From: Deltaproteobacteria bacterium
GTDB lineage: Bacteria > Myxococcota_A > UBA9160 > UBA4427
Assembly (NCBI GenBank): GCA_019310975.1
Contig: JAFDDH010000002.1
Coordinates: 1 to 33,568 of the forward strand
Length of the DNA: 33,568 nt
Direction: 5' to 3'
Below the pieces are notes generated by a model. That model saw only the letters and a program-made list of their open reading frames with translations, was not told where the DNA came from and ran no database searches. Below are positions 16,404 to 23,875 of the stretch, in pieces (positions within the stretch are counted from its first letter, which is position 1; the number at the start of each line of letters is the position of its first letter). The position numbers and the translations under genes were made by a program.

Positions 16404-17150
16404 ATGACCGCCGACATACGCACCAGCGAGCCCCTGACTCCGGCCACCGCCGACCTGCCCGTCCTCGAGCGGTGGACCGGCCGCGCGCGCAGACCGCTGG
16501 GCATCGCGCTCTTGGGGCTCTGCGCGCTCTACGCATGGACGGTCGTGAGCGCACCGCTGGACAGCGTGCAGGGTGTGATCCAGAAAATCCTCTACGTGCA
16601 CCCGCCGCTGGCGTACGGCGCGTACCTGGGCTTCATCATCACCGCCATCGCCGGCGTCCTCTATCTGCGCAATGGCCGCGAGGAGTACGACCGCCTGGCG
16701 CTCTCGAGCGCCGAGGTGGGCGTGATCTTCTGCACTCTGATGCTCATCACCGGCCCGATCTGGGGCAAGGGCACGTGGGGGCGCTGGTGGTCGTGGGATC
16801 CGCGGCTCACCGTCACACTGCTGCTCTGGTTCGTCTACCTCGCCTACCTGCTCTTGCGCAGCTTCAGCGGCGGCGGCGCTCGCACGGCTCGCTTCGCCTC
16901 GATCTACGGCGTGGTCGGCGCCGTGCTGATCCCGCTCAACTACTACATCATCGAGATCTTCGGCGGCCGCGGCATGCATCCCGAGAATCTCGAGCGCAGC
17001 AGCCTCGGCGACGGCATGGGACTGCCCTTCGTGATCGGCAACCTCACGCTGGCCCTGGCGTTCATCTACCTGCTGATCGGACGCTGGGAGGTCGAGGGGC
17101 TCCGGGCCGCGTCGGCTCGTCGAACCGCAGCCGGAGGCGGCGGCTCGTGA
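16404..17150 (+). CDS. ccmC: heme handling membrane protein CcmC
   Basis: CcmC loads heme onto CcmE together with CcmD. The 248-residue protein has about six TM helices and the WWD-type heme motif WGRWWSWDPRLT near residues 125-136. Conserved histidines that could ligate heme flank it: HPPLAYGAYLGF near 66 and MHPENLERSS near 193. The extra N-terminal 30 residues before the first helix are hydrophilic and not conserved in the family. The ATG at 16404 follows ccmB by six bases. The last codons (AAGGGGS) are low-complexity. Confidence 0.94.
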   Translation: MTADIRTSEPLTPATADLPVLERWTGRARRPLGIALLGLCALYAWTVVSAPLDSVQGVIQKILYVHPPLAYGAYLGFIITAIAGVLYLRNGREEYDRLALSSAEVGVIFCTLMLITGPIWGKGTWGRWWSWDPRLTVTLLLWFVYLAYLLLRSFSGGGARTARFASIYGVVGAVLIPLNYYIIEIFGGRGMHPENLERSSLGDGMGLPFVIGNLTLALAFIYLLIGRWEVEGLRAASARRTAAGGGGS

Positions 17151-17206
17151 GCAGCGGTCGAAGAGCGGGGCGCGATTGCCCCATTGAGGCGGGAGGGACC
17201 GGATGA
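17147..17206 (+). CDS. possible 19-codon bridging ORF between ccmC and ccmD
   Basis: GTG at 17147 overlaps the ccmC stop (GTGA), and the frame closes at a TGA, 17204-17206, that overlaps the ccmD ATG (ATGA). The 19-residue product is polar and basic with one Cys and has no recognisable family. The double overlap is the pattern used by real genes elsewhere in this operon, but so short a frame may be chance or act only to couple ccmD translation to ccmC. Confidence 0.25.
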   Translation: MSSGRRAGRDCPIEAGGTG

Positions 17207-17304
17207 GCTATGTGATTGCGGCATACGGCATCACTGCTGTGGCCCTCGGCGGCTATGCGTTGCACCTTGCCCGCGAGCGGGCCCGGCTGCGCGTGCGCGG
17301 CTGA
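17203..17304 (+). CDS. ccmD: heme exporter protein CcmD
   Basis: A 33-residue single-TM protein: SYVIAAYGITAVALGGYALH followed by a basic ARERARLRVRG tail. CcmD proteins are short, start with a YVxxAYG-type segment, cross the membrane once and end in a positively charged cytoplasmic tail; all of these are visible here. The ATG at 17203 has a GGGAGGGA Shine-Dalgarno 5-6 bases upstream. Its place right after ccmC is the canonical one. CcmD stabilises the CcmC-holoCcmE complex and assists release of CcmE by CcmAB. This is the last gene of the cluster; no ccmG or ccmH follows. Confidence 0.85.
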   Translation: MSYVIAAYGITAVALGGYALHLARERARLRVRG

Positions 17305-17315
17305 TCAAATACTGG

Positions 17316-17345
17316 TTGACAGCCCACCCTTCGACGGGGTATCAA
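17316..17345 (+). promoter_or_regulatory. candidate sigma70-type promoter
   Basis: A perfect TTGACA at 17316-17321 is followed after 18 nt by TATCAA (17340-17345; four of six to consensus). It lies 12 bp past the ccmD stop and about 440 bp before the next gene, implying either a long 5' leader or an unannotated RNA. Confidence 0.4.
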
Positions 17346-17670
17346 CGCAGCTAGGCCTGTAATTCGTTGCAAACGCGTGGTTTTCCCGCCCGCTCCCCCC
17401 AAACGCTCAGGTGTGCCCACAACTCGATTCCGCTCTGCCTCAGCCGCTTCAAGGTGCGACAGAAATTGCGGATGACACCACCTGCGACGCTTCGGATGGA
17501 AGTCGGCTTCTCACTTGGACCCACGTGAGGGCTCGATGGCAGGTCGATCGGCTGTCTCCCGCTAGCAGGCAGCCGGCAGGGAGGGCAGACAAGGTCGCGT
17601 CGCAGCAAGGAGAGTAGATCCAGGTGATGGCCGGGCGACGGTCTGGCACGGTGCTTGCTCTTCTTGATCG

Positions 17671-17710
17671 CAGTTCAACAGAGTTCAATTGAGTTCAATA
17701 GAGTTGAAGT
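17671..17710. repeat. 10-bp tandem repeat, four units
   Basis: Four consecutive 10-nt units, 17671-17680, 17681-17690, 17691-17700 and 17701-17710, are variants of GAGTTCAATA. They are AT-rich against the surroundings and phased at roughly one DNA helical turn, 72 bp before the start of the zinc-ribbon gene. Confidence 0.9.
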
Positions 17711-17782
17711 GCGGCGAATCATCAGTCAGATTTACAGGCCCGGGCGAGACGGGCTCGGGTAGGGAGGCGGTCCGGGACAGGG

Positions 17783-18280
17783 ATGGCCAGCATGAAGCGG
17801 GGCGTCGGATACTGCGAGAACACCGATTGTGAGGACTACGCCAAGGGCGTGTTCCTCCTCAACCACGGTGACACCTTCTACTGCCCCCGCTGTCGGCAGC
17901 TGGGGAAGGTCGAGAAGGAGCGCGGCTTCTACACAGGCAACTCGGACATTTTCAAGGAGGTCCGAGTCGAGTACAACTTCGATCCGATCAACGGCGTCTA
18001 CCGCGAGATCGCAATCGTTCGCGACGAGAGCCTTTGGGGCCGGAACAACGTCTACACCCTGCAGTCGCCGCTGATCAAGACCGAGAAGCGTGCCCTCAAG
18101 GTGGCGGAGGCGATCCTCGCCAACCTGAACCGATACCGCGGGCTGCTGAACGGCGACGAGATCCCGCGCACGACGGAGATCATTCTCTCCTTCGACGACC
18201 CCTTCGACGAGTTCGCGAGGAAGCTCAAGCAGCTCTCCAAGGAGTGGGAGGCCAGCGGCCTTCGGGAGCAGCGCCGTTAG
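17783..18280 (+). CDS. zinc-ribbon protein of unknown function
   Basis: A 165-residue cytoplasmic protein. The N-terminus has a four-Cys zinc-ribbon arrangement, CENTDC near residues 11-16 and CPRC near 34-37, separated by FLLNHGDTFY. The rest is an alpha/beta domain with EVRVEYNFDPINGVYREIAIVRDE, a helix-rich middle (KRALKVAEAILANLNRYRGLL) and a charged C-terminal helix. I do not recognise a named family. The ATG at 17783 is used; the ATG at 17792 (MKRGVGYCEN) is an equally good start with AGGGATGG upstream. It precedes ilvA by 24 bp on the same strand, so the two are probably co-transcribed, but no functional link to isoleucine synthesis is evident. Confidence 0.82.
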   Translation: MASMKRGVGYCENTDCEDYAKGVFLLNHGDTFYCPRCRQLGKVEKERGFYTGNSDIFKEVRVEYNFDPINGVYREIAIVRDESLWGRNNVYTLQSPLIKTEKRALKVAEAILANLNRYRGLLNGDEIPRTTEIILSFDDPFDEFARKLKQLSKEWEASGLREQRR

Positions 18281-18304
18281 GTTCGAGCCCAGCTGCGGCT
18301 GGCC

Positions 18305-19825
18305 GTGGTAGAGGGCCTCGGCTACACCGAACGCATCCTGCGCGCCCGCCGCGTCTACGACGTCGCCATCGAGACGCCGCTCGAGCATGCCTCGCGCCTC
18401 TCGTCCCGCCTCGCCAACCATGTCTTCATCAAGCGCGAGGATCTGCAGCCGGTCTTCTCCTTCAAGCTGCGCGGCGCGTACAACAAGATGTGCGGACTCG
18501 ACGAGGACGCCCGCGCCGGCGGCGTGATCGCGGCATCCGCTGGCAATCACGCGCAGGGGGTCGCGTTGGCGGCGCGGCACCTGGGCATTCGCGCAGTGAT
18601 CGTCATGCCGGTCACCACGCCATCCATCAAGGTGGAGGCCGTGCGCACCCAGGGCGCCGAGGTGGTGCTCGAGGGGGACTCCTACGACGACGCCTATGCG
18701 CTGGCGCGTAAGCTCGAGACCGAGCAGGGGCTCTGCTACATCCACGCCTACGATGACCCGGATGTGATCGCCGGCCAGGGCACCATCGCGATGGAGATCC
18801 TGCGCCAGCACCGCGGCCCGCTGGACGCGCTCTTCGTGCCCGTGGGCGGCGGCGGCCTGATCGCGGGCATCGCGGCCTACGTGAAGCCCCTCTACCCCGA
18901 GGTGCGCGTGATCGGTGTCGAGCCCGAGGACGCGGCATGCCTGGCCGCCGCCCTCGAGGCCGACGAGCGCGTGGTACTCGACCACGTCGGTCTCTTCGCG
19001 GACGGAGTGGCCGTCGCACAGATCGGCGCAGAGCCCTTCCGTGTGGCTCGCGAGTTCGTCGACGAAGTGGTCACAGTAGACACCGACGAAATCTGCGCAG
19101 CCATCAAAGACGTCTTCGATGACACCCGTTCGATCGCCGAGCCAGCCGGCGCGCTGGCGATCGCCGGTCTCAAGAAGTGGGTGGCCCGCGAGGGCGCGCA
19201 GAACCTCACGTTGGTGGCCATCGACAGCGGCGCCAACATGAACTTCGACCGGCTGCGCCACGTGGCCGAACGGGCCGAGCTCGGCGAGCAGCGCGAGGCG
19301 CTCTTCGCCGTCACGATCCCGGAGCAGCCCGGATCGTTCCGCGACTTCTGCCGCAGCCTCGGCAAGCTCACTGTCACGGAGTTCAACTACCGCATTGGCC
19401 ACCCGAGCGAGGCGCATATATTCGTCGGTGTCGGGCTCGACGGCGGTGCCGATGCCCGCGACGGATTCCGACAGCGACTCGAGAGAGACGGCCTCTCGGT
19501 GGTGGACATGACGGGCAATGAGATGGCGAAGCTGCACGTGCGCTTCATGGTGGGCGGGCGGGCCCCGACCCACCACGAGCGCCTGCTCCGCTTCGAATTT
19601 CCCGAACGCCCCGGCGCCCTGATGCGCTTCCTCGACTCGATCGGGGATCGCTGGAACCTCACACTCTTTCACTACCGCAATCACGGCGCGGCCTTCGGCC
19701 GCGTGCTGACCGGCATGCAGGTGCCACCCGAAGACGAGGACGCCTACCGCCGCTTCCTGGACGTGCTCGGCTACGCGTGGACGGAGGAGACGAACAACCC
19801 GGCCTACCGGCTCTTCCTGTGCTGA
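18305..19825 (+). CDS. ilvA: threonine ammonia-lyase (threonine dehydratase), long biosynthetic form
   Basis: IlvA deaminates threonine to 2-oxobutanoate, the first committed step to isoleucine. The 506-residue protein has a fold-type II PLP domain: KREDLQPVFSFKLRGAYN with Lys54 as the Schiff-base lysine, ASAGNHAQG near 77-85, VGGGGLIAG near 182-190 (phosphate cradle) and a late DSGANMN. The C-terminal 190 residues hold two ACT-like regulatory domains, beginning around EALFAVTIPEQPGSFRDF and ERLLRFEFPERPGALMRF. This marks the long, isoleucine-regulated biosynthetic type rather than a catabolic TdcB. Start is a GTG at 18305; no strong Shine-Dalgarno is seen. Its stop codon lies inside the first unit of a 19-bp minisatellite. 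Confidence 0.96.
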   Translation: MVEGLGYTERILRARRVYDVAIETPLEHASRLSSRLANHVFIKREDLQPVFSFKLRGAYNKMCGLDEDARAGGVIAASAGNHAQGVALAARHLGIRAVIVMPVTTPSIKVEAVRTQGAEVVLEGDSYDDAYALARKLETEQGLCYIHAYDDPDVIAGQGTIAMEILRQHRGPLDALFVPVGGGGLIAGIAAYVKPLYPEVRVIGVEPEDAACLAAALEADERVVLDHVGLFADGVAVAQIGAEPFRVAREFVDEVVTVDTDEICAAIKDVFDDTRSIAEPAGALAIAGLKKWVAREGAQNLTLVAIDSGANMNFDRLRHVAERAELGEQREALFAVTIPEQPGSFRDFCRSLGKLTVTEFNYRIGHPSEAHIFVGVGLDGGADARDGFRQRLERDGLSVVDMTGNEMAKLHVRFMVGGRAPTHHERLLRFEFPERPGALMRFLDSIGDRWNLTLFHYRNHGAAFGRVLTGMQVPPEDEDAYRRFLDVLGYAWTEETNNPAYRLFLC

Positions 19826-19972
19826 AGGCTCCCAATCTGGCTGAAGGCTCCCAATCTCGCTGAAGGCTCCCTACCTCGCTGAAGGCTCTCTACCCCGCTG
19901 AAGGCTCTCTACCCCGCTGAAGGCTCTCTACCCCGCTGAAGGCTCTCTACCCCGCTGAAGGCTCCTCCTCGG
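19821..19972. repeat. 19-bp minisatellite, eight units, starting within ilvA
   Basis: Units start at 19821, 19840, 19859, 19878, 19897, 19916, 19935 and 19954, each beginning GCTGAAGGCTC. Units four to seven are identical, the first three carry a few substitutions and the eighth decays after about 12 nt. The first unit contains the last ilvA codon and its TGA (19823-19825). There are no unique spacers, so this is not a CRISPR array. Confidence 0.95.
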
Positions 19973-20132
19973 TCCGCTCGCGCCGCGGAATGGCTCCCCG
20001 GAGGACGGGAGGTCGAATCTCGGCTGCGGGCGACGCGAATCGTCACCTTTGTGCGCACGCGGGCCACATACCCCCGACCGAGTCGCGATGTTCTTGCCCG
20101 AGCCCTCGCGCAGCCGCTGGAGAGATACGGAT

Positions 20133-20297
20133 ATGTCTGGATGGGACCGCTCGCGCTTCGCGACGAGCGCCGAGGAGCTGGAAATCGAAGAGGCGATCCG
20201 CGCCGTAGAGAGGGTTCTCGACAACCCACTCCTCCACGGATCGACACGCGTCTCGCTGAGGATGGCGCTCGAAGCGCTGCGCTCCGATCAGGGCTGA
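20133..20297 (+). CDS. small hypothetical protein (54 aa)
   Basis: The ATG at 20133 has GGAGAGA upstream. The product is charged and helix-forming (SAEELEIEEAIRAVERVLDN, then VSLRMALEALRSDQG), soluble and without Cys. It ends 25 bp from the convergent M20 peptidase. The composition looks protein-like, with an amphipathic helix pair, but no family is recognised and an overlapping antisense frame also exists. An upstream ATG at 20049 would give an 82-residue form whose extra N-terminus looks noncoding. Confidence 0.45.
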   Translation: MSGWDRSRFATSAEELEIEEAIRAVERVLDNPLLHGSTRVSLRMALEALRSDQG

Positions 20298-20322
20298 GCT
20301 CGCGTGACGTAGCGCGCCGGCT

Positions 20323-21855
20323 TCAGAGCTCGGCGGCGCTCGCGTTCTCGATCAGCCGCCTGTAGAAGCGCACTGCGTCGGGCACACTGTCCACGGGAAC
20401 GCGCTCGTCCGTGCCGTGCACACGCATCATGTCGCTCATCTGAATCCGCAGCGGCAGGAAGCGGTAGACGCAATCGCAGAGCGCGTGGAAGTAGCGCGAG
20501 TCGGTCCCCGCAATCACCAGGAAGGGGGCGACCAGCGTGCCGGGAAAGATCTCCCGGATCGAGCGCGCCAGCGTGCGGAAGGCCGCCGAGTCCATGCGCG
20601 AGATCTCCGAGGGCTCGCGCCGCTTCGAGTGCGCACGAATCTCCACACGCGGGTCGTCCACCACGTCTCGCACGCGCTCGATTACACCCTCGCTGCTGTC
20701 GCCCGGCAGGAGACGAAAGTTCACGACCGCCTCGGCCCGAGCGGGTAGCACGTTGTCCTTCAGACCGGCATGAAAGATCGTGGGTGCCGTCGTGGTACGA
20801 AGCATCGTGCCGGTGCCGGACGTGCGAAGCATCACCGCCTGGACGAGTGGACTCGTGAGCCAGAGGTTCGCGTAGGCGAGCCGATACAGGAAGGGGCTCT
20901 CCGGACCGATGCCGCGCTCGAAGAACGCACGAGCCGCCCCATCGAGGCGACTCGGGAAGGGATCGCGCTCGAGCCGGCGGATCGCACTCGACAGAATCCC
21001 AATCAAGGATTCCGGCGGCGGCGATGACGAGTGCCCGCCCTTTCCCGCCACACTCAGCGTCAGGCTCAGGTAGCCCTTCTCCGCTACGCCGACGATGGCC
21101 ACCGGGTCTGCGAGTCCGGGCAGCAGGCCGTCCAGCATCGCACCCCCCTCGTCGAGCACGAGGCCCACGTCCACCCGGCGCTCGGCCAGGATCCGCGCGA
21201 GCTGCACCGCGCCGTGCTCGCCGCCGAGCTCCTCGTCGTGACCGAAGGCCAGGTAGACGTCGCGTCGCGGCTGATAGCCGTCGGCCAGCAGCCCCTCGAC
21301 CGCCTCGAGCACGGCGAAGAGACTCAGCTTGTCGTCAAGGGCGCCGCGACCCCACACGAAGCCGTCAGCCACCACGCTCTCGAAAGGAGGATGCGTCCAG
21401 CTCTCGACGCTGGCGGCATCGACCGGCACCACGTCCTGATGAGCGAGCAGCACGACTGCGGGCAGCGCCGGCTCGCGGCCGCGCCAGCGATAGAGCAGAG
21501 TCAGCTCCGACACTCGCTCGCGCTCGAGCGCAGCGTGCACACGCGGATAGGACTCTGCCAGGTGGGTGTGGAATGCGAAGAAGGCGGGCTCGTCCCTTCC
21601 CTTGTCATCCTGGTGCGAGACGGTCCGGATCCGCAACCCGGCGCGGAAGCGCTCGATTACGCCCGACTCGTCGATGCGGATCGGCGCGAGTGGCTCGACT
21701 TCGACTTGCGTCGATTCCATCGTGGCAGCGCGGACTGCAAGCAGCGCCAATAGCGAGATGAACGCGCCACCGAACCCAAGGCAGACCGGATGCGCACGCC
21801 GCGGGCGCTCGGCACCACGACCACCGACCATTGCGGCCGCTTGGCCTTCCGACAT
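20323..21855 (-). CDS. M20-family metallopeptidase, membrane-anchored (carboxypeptidase S/PM20D1-like)
   Basis: A 510-residue zinc hydrolase of peptidase family M20. The start at 21855 has an AGGAGG Shine-Dalgarno six bases upstream, which decides it over the in-frame ATG at 21891. The N-terminus has one hydrophobic segment (FGGAFISLLALLAVRAA, about 29-45), so it is probably anchored with the enzyme outside the cytoplasm. Metal and catalytic motifs: LLAHQDVVPVD, GRGALDDK, DEELGG with the catalytic Glu, and a C-terminal VHGTDERV His. The dimerisation-type insert (KGGHSSSPPP onward) is present. The architecture is closest to carboxypeptidase S/PM20D1-like N-acyl-amino-acid hydrolases; the true substrate is unknown. 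It is the last gene of a minus-strand run that includes hisI, hisG and a nudix gene. Confidence 0.92.
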   Translation of the reverse strand: MSEGQAAAMVGGRGAERPRRAHPVCLGFGGAFISLLALLAVRAATMESTQVEVEPLAPIRIDESGVIERFRAGLRIRTVSHQDDKGRDEPAFFAFHTHLAESYPRVHAALERERVSELTLLYRWRGREPALPAVVLLAHQDVVPVDAASVESWTHPPFESVVADGFVWGRGALDDKLSLFAVLEAVEGLLADGYQPRRDVYLAFGHDEELGGEHGAVQLARILAERRVDVGLVLDEGGAMLDGLLPGLADPVAIVGVAEKGYLSLTLSVAGKGGHSSSPPPESLIGILSSAIRRLERDPFPSRLDGAARAFFERGIGPESPFLYRLAYANLWLTSPLVQAVMLRTSGTGTMLRTTTAPTIFHAGLKDNVLPARAEAVVNFRLLPGDSSEGVIERVRDVVDDPRVEIRAHSKRREPSEISRMDSAAFRTLARSIREIFPGTLVAPFLVIAGTDSRYFHALCDCVYRFLPLRIQMSDMMRVHGTDERVPVDSVPDAVRFYRRLIENASAAEL

Positions 21856-21877
21856 GGCTTTCCTCCTGTCGTGCGAT

Positions 21878-22450
21878 TCAGCTCCGGTCACCGCGCCCGA
21901 GGCGCATACGTAGATCGATCCGGATGCCGGCCAGAATGGCCGCCAGCCCCTGGCGCTCGTGGCAGCGCACGGGCAACCGATTGCAGATCAGCCCCACCGC
22001 GAGGGGCTCGTGGTACCAGGGGAAGAGCGTCTCGGGCGTCGCGGTGCAAGGGAACCAGCCCACCTCCGGCGTCTCGCGACTCGGGCGGATCTCACCGCCG
22101 ACGACGCGGCAGAGATAGATGCGTGCGGTGTGCGGCCGGAAACCCGTCCGCACCCAATCGCCCACGTGACGATCGACCTCGACGTCGAGACCCGTCTCCT
22201 CGTACACCTCACGCACCGCGCACGCCTCGGCGGATTCGCCGGGCTCGACGGTGCCACCGGGCAGCTCCCAGCCGCAGATGTCGCTGCGCACGGCGAGCAA
22301 CACCTCACGACTCTCCGCTTCACCGCGTAGAATGACGGCCTGTGCGACGACCAAGGGCTCTCGCTCGTGAAGGCGCGGCTGAACGATTCCCCACCAGGCC
22401 GTGCGCGAGTACATCTGGAGCGCGCGGACGAGCTGCGCGGCGGTGCCCAC
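21878..22450 (-). CDS. NUDIX hydrolase
   Basis: A 190-residue protein with a complete Nudix box, GGTVEPGESAEACAVREVYEETGLD, at about residues 65-89 (written here as a motif: G-x5-E-x7-REVYEE-x-G). It catalyses hydrolysis of nucleoside-diphosphate-linked substrates with divalent metal. The N-terminal 30 residues (SRTAWWGIVQPRL) resemble a short leader seen in some Nudix proteins that handle activated sugars or alcohol diphosphates, but the substrate cannot be read. It lies three bases after the hisG stop and just before the M20 peptidase. No function in histidine synthesis should be assumed. Confidence 0.92.
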   Translation of the reverse strand: MGTAAQLVRALQMYSRTAWWGIVQPRLHEREPLVVAQAVILRGEAESREVLLAVRSDICGWELPGGTVEPGESAEACAVREVYEETGLDVEVDRHVGDWVRTGFRPHTARIYLCRVVGGEIRPSRETPEVGWFPCTATPETLFPWYHEPLAVGLICNRLPVRCHERQGLAAILAGIRIDLRMRLGRGDRS

Positions 22451-22453
22451 GGC

Positions 22454-23335
22454 TCAGTCGATGATCTTGTTGAGGGGCGTCTCGACGATGGAGCGCGCAC
22501 CCGCCGAAGAGAGCTTCGGGATCAGCTCGCGCACGTGTGTCTCGTCGATCACCACGAAGACATCCACCCAGCTCGCGTCGGCCAGGGGCGAGATGGTCGG
22601 CGAGCCGCTCTCCGGGAGCAGGGCGAGCACCGCGTCCAGAGACGTGCGCGGCACGTTCATACCGAGCCCGACTCGGGTCGCGGCCGCAATGGCGCCTTCG
22701 AGCAGCATGATCATGCGATCCATCTTGTCGCGCTTCCAAGGGTCCTGGATCGAGTCTCGATTGGCGACGAAGCGAGGAGTGCTCTCGAGCAGCACGTCGA
22801 GCACCTCGAGATTGTTCGCGCGCAGGCTCGAGCCCGTCTCAGTGACGTCGACGATGGCGTCGGCCAGCAGCGGCGGCTTCACCTCCGTCGCGCCCCATGA
22901 GAACTCGACACGCGCTTCGATGCCGATCTTCTCGAGGTAGCGCTCCGTCATTCCCACGACCTCGGTCGCGATGCGTTTGCCGGCCAGATCCTTCGGCGAT
23001 TTGAACTCACTGCCCTGCTTGACGGCCAGGATCCACTCCACGGCGCCGTAGTTGGGCCAAGGCGCGCGTAGATCCGCCAGCTGCTCGACGTCGGCCCCGC
23101 TCTCGAGCACCCAATCCCAGCCGGTGACTCCGCAGTCCATCACGCCCTGCTCGATGTAGCGCGCCATCTCCTGTGGGCGGATCAGGATGCATTCGATCTC
23201 GTCATCGTCGATGGACGGGTAATAGGATCGACTCGCGACGCGAATGTTGTAGCCCGCGCGCGCGAAGAGCTGCACCGTCGTCTCCTGCAGGCTGCCCTTG
23301 GGCAGCCCCAGCCTGAGCTTCTGCGAGCCACTCAC
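22454..23335 (-). CDS. hisG: ATP phosphoribosyltransferase, long form
   Basis: HisG condenses ATP and PRPP in the first step of histidine synthesis. The 293-residue protein starts [14 protein letters not shown] and has [10 protein letters not shown] near residue 67, [14 protein letters not shown], and the PRPP-loop region [16 protein letters not shown] near 160-175. A C-terminal domain of about 75 residues is present, with [18 protein letters not shown]. The length and C-terminal domain identify the long, self-sufficient hexameric form that is feedback-inhibited by histidine, so no HisZ partner is needed. Its ATG overlaps the hisI stop (ATGA at 23332-23335). Confidence 0.96.
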   Translation of the reverse strand: MSGSQKLRLGLPKGSLQETTVQLFARAGYNIRVASRSYYPSIDDDEIECILIRPQEMARYIEQGVMDCGVTGWDWVLESGADVEQLADLRAPWPNYGAVEWILAVKQGSEFKSPKDLAGKRIATEVVGMTERYLEKIGIEARVEFSWGATEVKPPLLADAIVDVTETGSSLRANNLEVLDVLLESTPRFVANRDSIQDPWKRDKMDRMIMLLEGAIAAATRVGLGMNVPRTSLDAVLALLPESGSPTISPLADASWVDVFVVIDETHVRELIPKLSSAGARSIVETPLNKIID

Positions 23336-23718
23336 TTCTTGTAGACCTCGTCGGGATCGAAGACCTGCACGCCAACGTCCTGCACGCTCTCACCATCGAG
23401 ACGGCGAAAGAAGCAGCTGCGGCGTCCGGTGTGACAGGCGGCGCCGCCGATTTGCTCCACCTTGATCAAGACCACGTCACCATCGCAATCGATATAGAGA
23501 CCCTTCACCTTCTGAACGTTCCCGCTCTCCTCGCCCTTGTGCCAGAGCTTGCTGCGGCTGCGGCTCCAGTAGACGACCTCGCCGGTCTCGAGCGTCCTGC
23601 GAAAGGCTTCCTCGTTCATGTTGGCCACCATCAGGATCTCGTCGCTGGTCGCGTCCTGCGCGATTGCCGTGACGAGTCCACCCGCCTTCGAGAAGTCGAG
23701 GAGTGAAGTGAAGTCCAT
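23332..23718 (-). CDS. hisI: phosphoribosyl-AMP cyclohydrolase
   Basis: HisI hydrolyses phosphoribosyl-AMP to open the purine ring, the third step of histidine synthesis. The 128-residue protein has [37 protein letters not shown] and [14 protein letters not shown], which hold the conserved metal and catalytic Asp, His and Cys residues. The start at 23718 is where homology begins; the frame is open further upstream, but those residues are not HisI-like and overlap the end of plsB. This is the stand-alone cyclohydrolase without a fused HisE domain, so a separate hisE must lie elsewhere. It is the first gene of hisI-hisG-nudix-M20. Confidence 0.95.
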   Translation of the reverse strand: MDFTSLLDFSKAGGLVTAIAQDATSDEILMVANMNEEAFRRTLETGEVVYWSRSRSKLWHKGEESGNVQKVKGLYIDCDGDVVLIKVEQIGGAACHTGRRSCFFRRLDGESVQDVGVQVFDPDEVYKK

Positions 23719-23875
23719 TGCGTTTCCCGCTCTCGTGGACGCGCGCGCTGAGGGCGACACGGAAAAGGGTGTGGGCTGCGGGGTGTGTGGCCGGGGCTGA
23801 CATCCATCGGCCCGTGGGCGGCGAGCGGGGAATGTGACAGCCGCGCAGGGGCGGCGCAACGCTCCGACCGCGTGA

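Larger units (their letters stand above)
17305..17782. other. gene-free leader region between ccmD and the zinc-ribbon gene
   Basis: About 480 bp without a supported gene. It holds a good promoter-like element near its left end (17316-17345), a 4 x 10-bp tandem repeat near its right end (17671-17710) and stretches less GC-rich than the flanking genes. An open frame exists on the minus strand (17351-17608) but has no Shine-Dalgarno or known domain. I found no tRNA or recognisable riboswitch. Confidence 0.5.

Noticed and set aside
17351-17608. 85-codon minus-strand frame in the ccmD to zinc-ribbon spacer
   Set aside because: No Shine-Dalgarno, no domain and no protein-like pattern; kept only as part of the gene-free region.
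17732-19684. A 650-codon open frame on the minus strand
   Set aside because: It is the antisense shadow of ilvA and the zinc-ribbon gene.
19821-19972. CRISPR array
   Set aside because: The repeats are 19 bp and directly abutting with no spacers, and no cas genes are present.
19909-20247. Minus-strand frames over the minisatellite and the 54-aa ORF
   Set aside because: They translate the repeat into a low-complexity GREPSAG-type peptide and lack start signals.
21856-21891. Longer N-terminus for the M20 peptidase from 21891
   Set aside because: It would overlap the nudix gene by 14 bases, while the ATG at 21855 has an ideal AGGAGG Shine-Dalgarno.
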